From the NCBI RefSeq assembly GCF_028554725.1, contig NC_071670.1, forward strand, positions 20,216,001-20,280,000: a stretch of DNA of 64,000 nt, read 5' to 3'. The stretch comes from Zeugodacus cucurbitae (lineage: Eukaryota > Arthropoda > Insecta > Diptera > Tephritidae). The translations under genes and the position numbers were made by a program. Shown here piece by piece: positions 59,630-64,000 of this stretch. Each line of letters begins with the position of its first letter. Position 1 is the first letter of the stretch. Under the pieces are notes generated by a model, which did not search any database, was not told where the DNA came from, and saw only the letters and a program-made list of their open reading frames with translations.

Positions 59630-62377
59630 TCAACAATTGCAGCAGCAACAGCATACGCAGTTGCCACAGGCTCCACCCGATCCCGGAGGACAGCCTTACA
59701 AGAAAATGCGGCTGACAGAGACGACGGCGAATACTGTCAGCAACTCCAATCACCTGCCACCTAAAGTTGTGAACGCCGCGCAACCACAGCCACGTCAGCC
59801 ATCACCATCTGCCGCATCGCTGGCTGCCGCGCAACAGCAACATCAGCAGCAGAAATTAATATCAGGCGGCAATTTTCGCAACAATACAGCACAAATACTG
59901 CATCAGCCTGTTCCACACTCGCATTTGACGGTGGTTTCCAGCAGTCACCTGGTGAATACCCAGCCACCGCCTTCAGCGATGCAACAGTTGAAAGTGGATA
60001 CCCAACCACCAATGTTGTCATCAGCGTGCACACCACCTACTAATCGCAGTATTACAGGTAAAATTGTGGGTGGAAGCAGTGGTATTGGCGGAGTAGGCGG
60101 TGGCACTAGCGTTGGCGTCATAAACGCTACATCAAACGAACCTTTTTTGATAGCAACTAGTGGAGCGGTTGCGCCACCGGTGAAGTCGTCGTCCTCATCT
60201 GAGGGATATCATCCGCAAGTCGAAGCCATCTCACCTACACTGCCAAATGACAACGTCGAGGAGCGCGGCAGCGCCGTTACGGAAGATCTGCTAACGCAAA
60301 TACAGAAGGTGGATGCTGATATACAGAGTGCAGAGAATACGATGGAGACGTTGCGTAAGCAGGAAAAAGGCCTCAATGACAAGGTCATATTGAGCAAACG
60401 ACAGCGCGAGCAGGAGATTTTTGCTGCTGAAAACGATGATGCAGTTAAAATGGAGCATACCTGGCGATTGCAGACATTGGCGCAAAAAATCTATGAGGCG
60501 AACCGTAAAACGGCCGCCGTGCAACATTCCATACTCAGCCATTGCGGTAACCGCATCACATTACCGTTATATAACCAGCCGGTAGATGTAGAGCTACTGA
60601 TGACCTTGATTAAACGGCATCAAACGACGGTTCGACCGCCATTGCTAGAGCATATATGCAAACTGAAACATGAGCGTTGGGTGCACAATACCGGGTTGGT
60701 AGAGACATATGCGCAGATGTCCAGTGACTGGCAGAAGCGCGTTGAAAAGTCGGAGGGCAGCGCGAAGCGAAAAGCACGGGAGGCTAAGAATCGCGAGTTC
60801 TTTGAGAAAGTGTTTACGGAGCTGCGTAAGCAACGTGAGGACAAGGAACGCTTTAATCGCGTTGGTTCACGTATCAAGTCTGAAGCCGATTTGGAGGAAA
60901 TCATGGATGGTCTGCAAGAGCAGGCAATGGAGGATAAAAAGATGCGTTCATATGCTGTCATACCGCCACTGATGTTTGATGCCCGACAACGTCGTTGTGT
61001 CTATCACAATGAGAACGGCTTCATTAAGGATATGGTTGCGGTACATAAGGAGCGACAGACACTGAATGTGTGGACCGCTGGAGAAAAAGAGATTTTTAAA
61101 GAAAAATTCTTACAACATCCGAAGAATTTTGGCGCCATAGCGGCAAGTTTGGATCGCAAGTCAGCACAGGACTGCGTTCGCTACTACTACCTCAGCAAGA
61201 AAACGGAGAATTACAAGCAGTTGCTGCGCAAGTCACGACAACGTACCCGATCGTCTCGAAATCCGCAAAAGGCACAACAGCAACAGACACAGTGCATCAT
61301 CGATTCACTGACGACAGGCGTTACCACTCGCTTGCAACGTGAACAACAACAGAAGACGGGTGGACGTTCGGCTGCAGCGGATCGAGAGCGCGCCGAACGG
61401 GCAGAACGTGCGGCGGAACGTGCAGCAGCAGATGCAGCGAAAGCGGCAGCAACTGCTCATGCCAAGTCCACTAATAAAGGAGATAACAGTAACAATGCTA
61501 CTGCGGCAGCATCCGAAGTGACCATCGCCGCAGACATGACTGAAGTAGCCAAAGGCAAAGCGAACGCTGCATCCGCGGCAGCACAAAAGTCCAACAACAC
61601 GTCCAATAGCAGCAACTGCATAACTGTGCCTATCGGCACAACAACTGCATCAACAAAAGCTGCCGAAATTGATAAAGCTTCTGAAAGTTCGGAAGCTGGT
61701 CAGCAAGCAACAACCGCAACGACAGATGCTGTACAGAGTGGTACTGCGGCGAAAGCGAAAAGCGACGACACGAATGCCAGCGAAGCAAATTCAAAAAGTG
61801 CAATCGCAACATCGGCGCCAACCACCACAACCAGCAACGCAAGCAGCAATGCTACAAATGTTGATGAGAACAGCAGAAAGTCTACAGCAGCTTTCAGTGC
61901 AGTGGCGGCGAATAGCGAAATGGATGTGGATAATAAAAAATTAATGGACGAAAAGAGTGTCGTTGGCCGCAGCAGCAGTGGTAGTAGTGGTACTAATGCC
62001 CCACCACCGGGCACTAATACCTTCGGCGTTACAAATGTGGGGCCCGGCGTGGCACATCATCCACCTGGTGCCGTTCCAAATGGTATTAAAACCATTTATG
62101 CTACCACAATGGCACAAGCGGTGGCTGCTGCTAGCTCCAATGAAGACGTCAAAATGATTGCTGTGGGCGATAAGATCGGCGCAGCAGCAGCAGCATCAGA
62201 AACACCGGGCGCGGTTGTAAACGCGTTAGATGCTGTCGGCGGCATTAAGGTGGGCACTGGTAATAGTGTCGCCACGCCCACTACCTCAACAACCGCTGGC
62301 AATTTCCTTGGGCAGAAACTCAAGGCGGCGCAAGTGGAAGGCATTGGCGCCGGCAATGATGTCAACTCAGATGTTAG
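58697..62377 (+). CDS. Smr: Smrter (SMRT/NCoR-type corepressor): large exon with DAD and SANT1
   Basis: Nuclear corepressor that bridges ecdysone receptor and other repressors to HDAC3-type deacetylase. The acceptor TTTTACAG puts the exon start at 58697. The frame is open upstream of the Met at 58818, so that Met is not the start. Counted from 58818: poly-Q/His tracts at about 1-70 and 255-280; poly-Ala before it; a basic YKKMRL patch near 295. The deacetylase-activation region spans about 485-750, with DLLTQIQKVDADI, LPLYNQP, REFFEKVFTELRKQRE and YAVIPPLMFDARQRR. SANT1 lies at about 750-800 (VWTAGEKEIFKEKF...YYYLSKKTENYKQLLRK). The Tyr-Tyr and Lys-Lys residues that bind inositol tetrakisphosphate in human SMRT are present. 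An Arg/Ala-rich helix and a long Ser/Thr/Asn-rich tail follow. The exon ends before GTGGGT with two bases of a codon. Confidence 0.95.
58819..59005 (+). repeat. CAG/CAA trinucleotide tract coding poly-Gln/His
   Basis: Mixed CAG, CAA and CAT codons. The mixture of CAG and CAA, rather than pure CAG, lowers slippage. A second, shorter tract lies at about 59583-59660. Confidence 0.9.
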
Positions 62378-62728
62378 GTGGGTATCGACTTCAACTAATA
62401 GCTAATACTAAAGTTTCTATTATTAATTTATATTAATGTTAGGTTATAGTCAGTGAGGTTAGATTAGTGTGATGAGACATGAAAGGACATAGTAATTGTA
62501 CAGTTTTTCAAAAATTGTTTCCCTGTTAAAGTATTCCTTAGGGTCTTAGTATAAATCGTTAAGAAAAAAATTACTCTTAATTAAAATTTAAGAAATTTCC
62601 CAAAATTTTCATACTAGTGAAATGTCAGAGGAAATGGTATTTAGGCGCTTATAATTCAGTTATGTGTAATACGTGTTTTTCAGTAATTTTCTAATTAAAT
62701 TTTCTTCTCTTTCTGCGCGTCTTTGCAG
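62378..62728 (+). other. Smr: Smr intron, 351 bp
   Basis: Begins GTGGGT and ends GTCTTTGCAG. Joining the exons completes AG+T (Ser), giving DVS-DPKRKRLD in frame. Confidence 0.85.
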
Positions 62729-63144
62729 TGATCCCAAACGGAAACGTCTCGACGCCACGACGAACGTAGATGTTTCCAACATAAATTCCTCCTCCTCCTC
62801 CGCAACTACAAAAAGTAACAGCAACAACTCTTCCTCCTCCTCCACATTGTCCAACTCCACTGCGAATCTACACGCTCTTAGCGGTAATCCTGCCAACAAC
62901 AACAACAACAACAATGCTATGGATGTTTTAACTGTAGCTGGAGTGGTGGGGTCAGCACCAACTAGCGGCGGTGTGATATCCACACCAATTGCTGGCGTAT
63001 CGCACGCAACAACAACATTGGCTACGAATGCTGCGGCGACGCCGGCATCTAACGGCAGCGGTGTGACCATCAACGCCACACCAGCAAATGCAACATCAAT
63101 AACATTTACAACGACTGAAGGCAACAATGCCAATGATGGCAAAG
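62729..63144 (+). CDS. Smr: Smrter, next coding exon
   Basis: Between acceptor CTTTGCAG and donor GTAAGT (63145). It starts with the last base of a split codon and ends with the first base of another. It encodes about 138 residues: a basic DPKRKRLDATT start that could act as a nuclear localisation signal, then Ser/Asn/Thr/Ala-rich low-complexity sequence (a run of Asn at about 62896-62914). No domain is present. SANT2 and the receptor-interaction motifs expected in the family are not seen here, so they should lie beyond the right edge of the window. Confidence 0.88.
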
Positions 63145-64000
63145 GTAAGTAACACAGCAACATTTAACTACTTATCTTTAACATATCGCTTTATTAAAAG
63201 TGAAGAATGCGGCTGAAATAACAAAAGTTGATATAATTTTTGTTAATTACAACAATCAACAGCAAAGTACGCTGTAATTCGTTGGTATTAACATAAATGT
63301 AATGGAAATACTTTAAAACGATTAAAGTGGCAAAAGTGACCGCAGCAGCTATATTGCTAAAAGTGAATATTTAAGAGGGTTCATAAAGCAGCGCGTGGTA
63401 AAACGGTTAATTTGCGAGAACACAGTGTTGCAAAAGAACAATCAGCAAAGTGTTGCAAAGGTGTGCTGTGCTGTGATAAAGCCGCATTTTGTAGCACCAC
63501 ATGAATATGTGATTGTCACACGTAGTCGTTCATACAAATGTATACTTATTTATACCCTACAGTCGTAGCAACTGGTTATAAATACAACCAGTACGAATCC
63601 AGCCTAACTAGATAACAGGCTGCCTTTATTCCATGTAGCAACTGATATTTGTTACATGTTGATGTTATATAAATTTGTCTGAGTGAGTGTTATTCTCGTG
63701 CTTTTGGGCGGCGAGCTTAAACAAAATTTTTAATTAAATTGACACTTTTTGACAGCAGACCAAACGATCAGCTTCATCACTTACTACCACAAACGAATAT
63801 ACAGACATACAAACATACATACACAGATACACCATGTATCAACGGTGGCAGCGTTTCTCTCTACTTCGACAACAATGTACACGGTGGTACATCGCTAATG
63901 GCTTTAGTCCTTTGTAGGCTTTTACGTGAACACACATACAGTCTGTTTGTGTTTGTTTGTATTGGTCGAGAATTTATTCTCTTTCTGCATTTTCTTGCTG
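63145..64000 (+). other. Smr: Start of the following Smr intron
   Basis: Opens with GTAAGT and holds AT-rich unique DNA and a short ACATACATACA run (63807-63823). No further exon is seen before the window ends. Confidence 0.7.

Noticed and set aside
1..64000. CRISPR array, viral integration or bacterial-type operon
   Set aside because: No spaced direct-repeat array, no viral-type genes and no bacterial gene structure were seen. The tandem repeats present are short microsatellites, one 10-bp array and one 203-bp duplication.

Overview
The window is eukaryotic nuclear DNA from a higher dipteran fly. The evidence is an AT-rich, intron-dominated layout, abundant ACATATGT/TATG microsatellites, fly-type splice signals, insect transposon families (Tc1/mariner, piggyBac-like, hAT-like, Harbinger-like, RTE- and Jockey-type LINEs) and a clear orthologue of the nuclear-receptor corepressor Smrter (Smr). 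A tephritid fruit fly is my best guess for the host, but that is inference from repeat style and not shown by a diagnostic gene.

The recognisable host gene is Smr on the + strand. Its large coding exon (58697-62377) carries poly-Q/poly-A tracts, the HDAC3-activating DAD region and the SANT1 domain. The next coding exon (62729-63144) follows in matching phase and the gene runs off the right edge. Upstream, a small exon-like segment (47723-47832) has a strong acceptor, an ATG preceded by an in-frame stop, an open frame and a strong donor, and its phase matches the 58697 exon. It is a candidate first coding exon. The same acceptor is directly followed by GTAAGA, the signature of a recursive-splicing 'ratchet point', and a second ratchet-like site lies at 8902/8903. 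I therefore read most of 1-58 kb as a very long 5' intron (or introns) of Smr.

A second, two-exon gene (53445-54615, + strand) lies inside that intron. It encodes a 365-residue low-complexity protein with a C-terminal coiled coil that I do not recognise.

The rest is a transposon landscape. It holds a Tc1-like element with an apparently intact DD34E transposase split by one 58-bp intron (6496-8115), a decayed Tc1 element (18012-19057) and a near-intact RTE-like LINE with one nonsense codon. That LINE (32916-36132) sits inside a pogo-like MITE, with a 9-bp target duplication. There is also a decayed, internally deleted LINE with a 2A-like NPGP motif and two PHD-like fingers (23354-26010) and a 5'-truncated Jockey fragment (58013-58405). 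Many MITEs are present, several with diagnostic target duplications (TTAA, TA, an 8-bp hAT type, a 3-bp Harbinger type). A roughly 1.1-kb dispersed repeat family of unknown type occurs at least four times. I saw no tRNA, rRNA, CRISPR, viral or bacterial genes.
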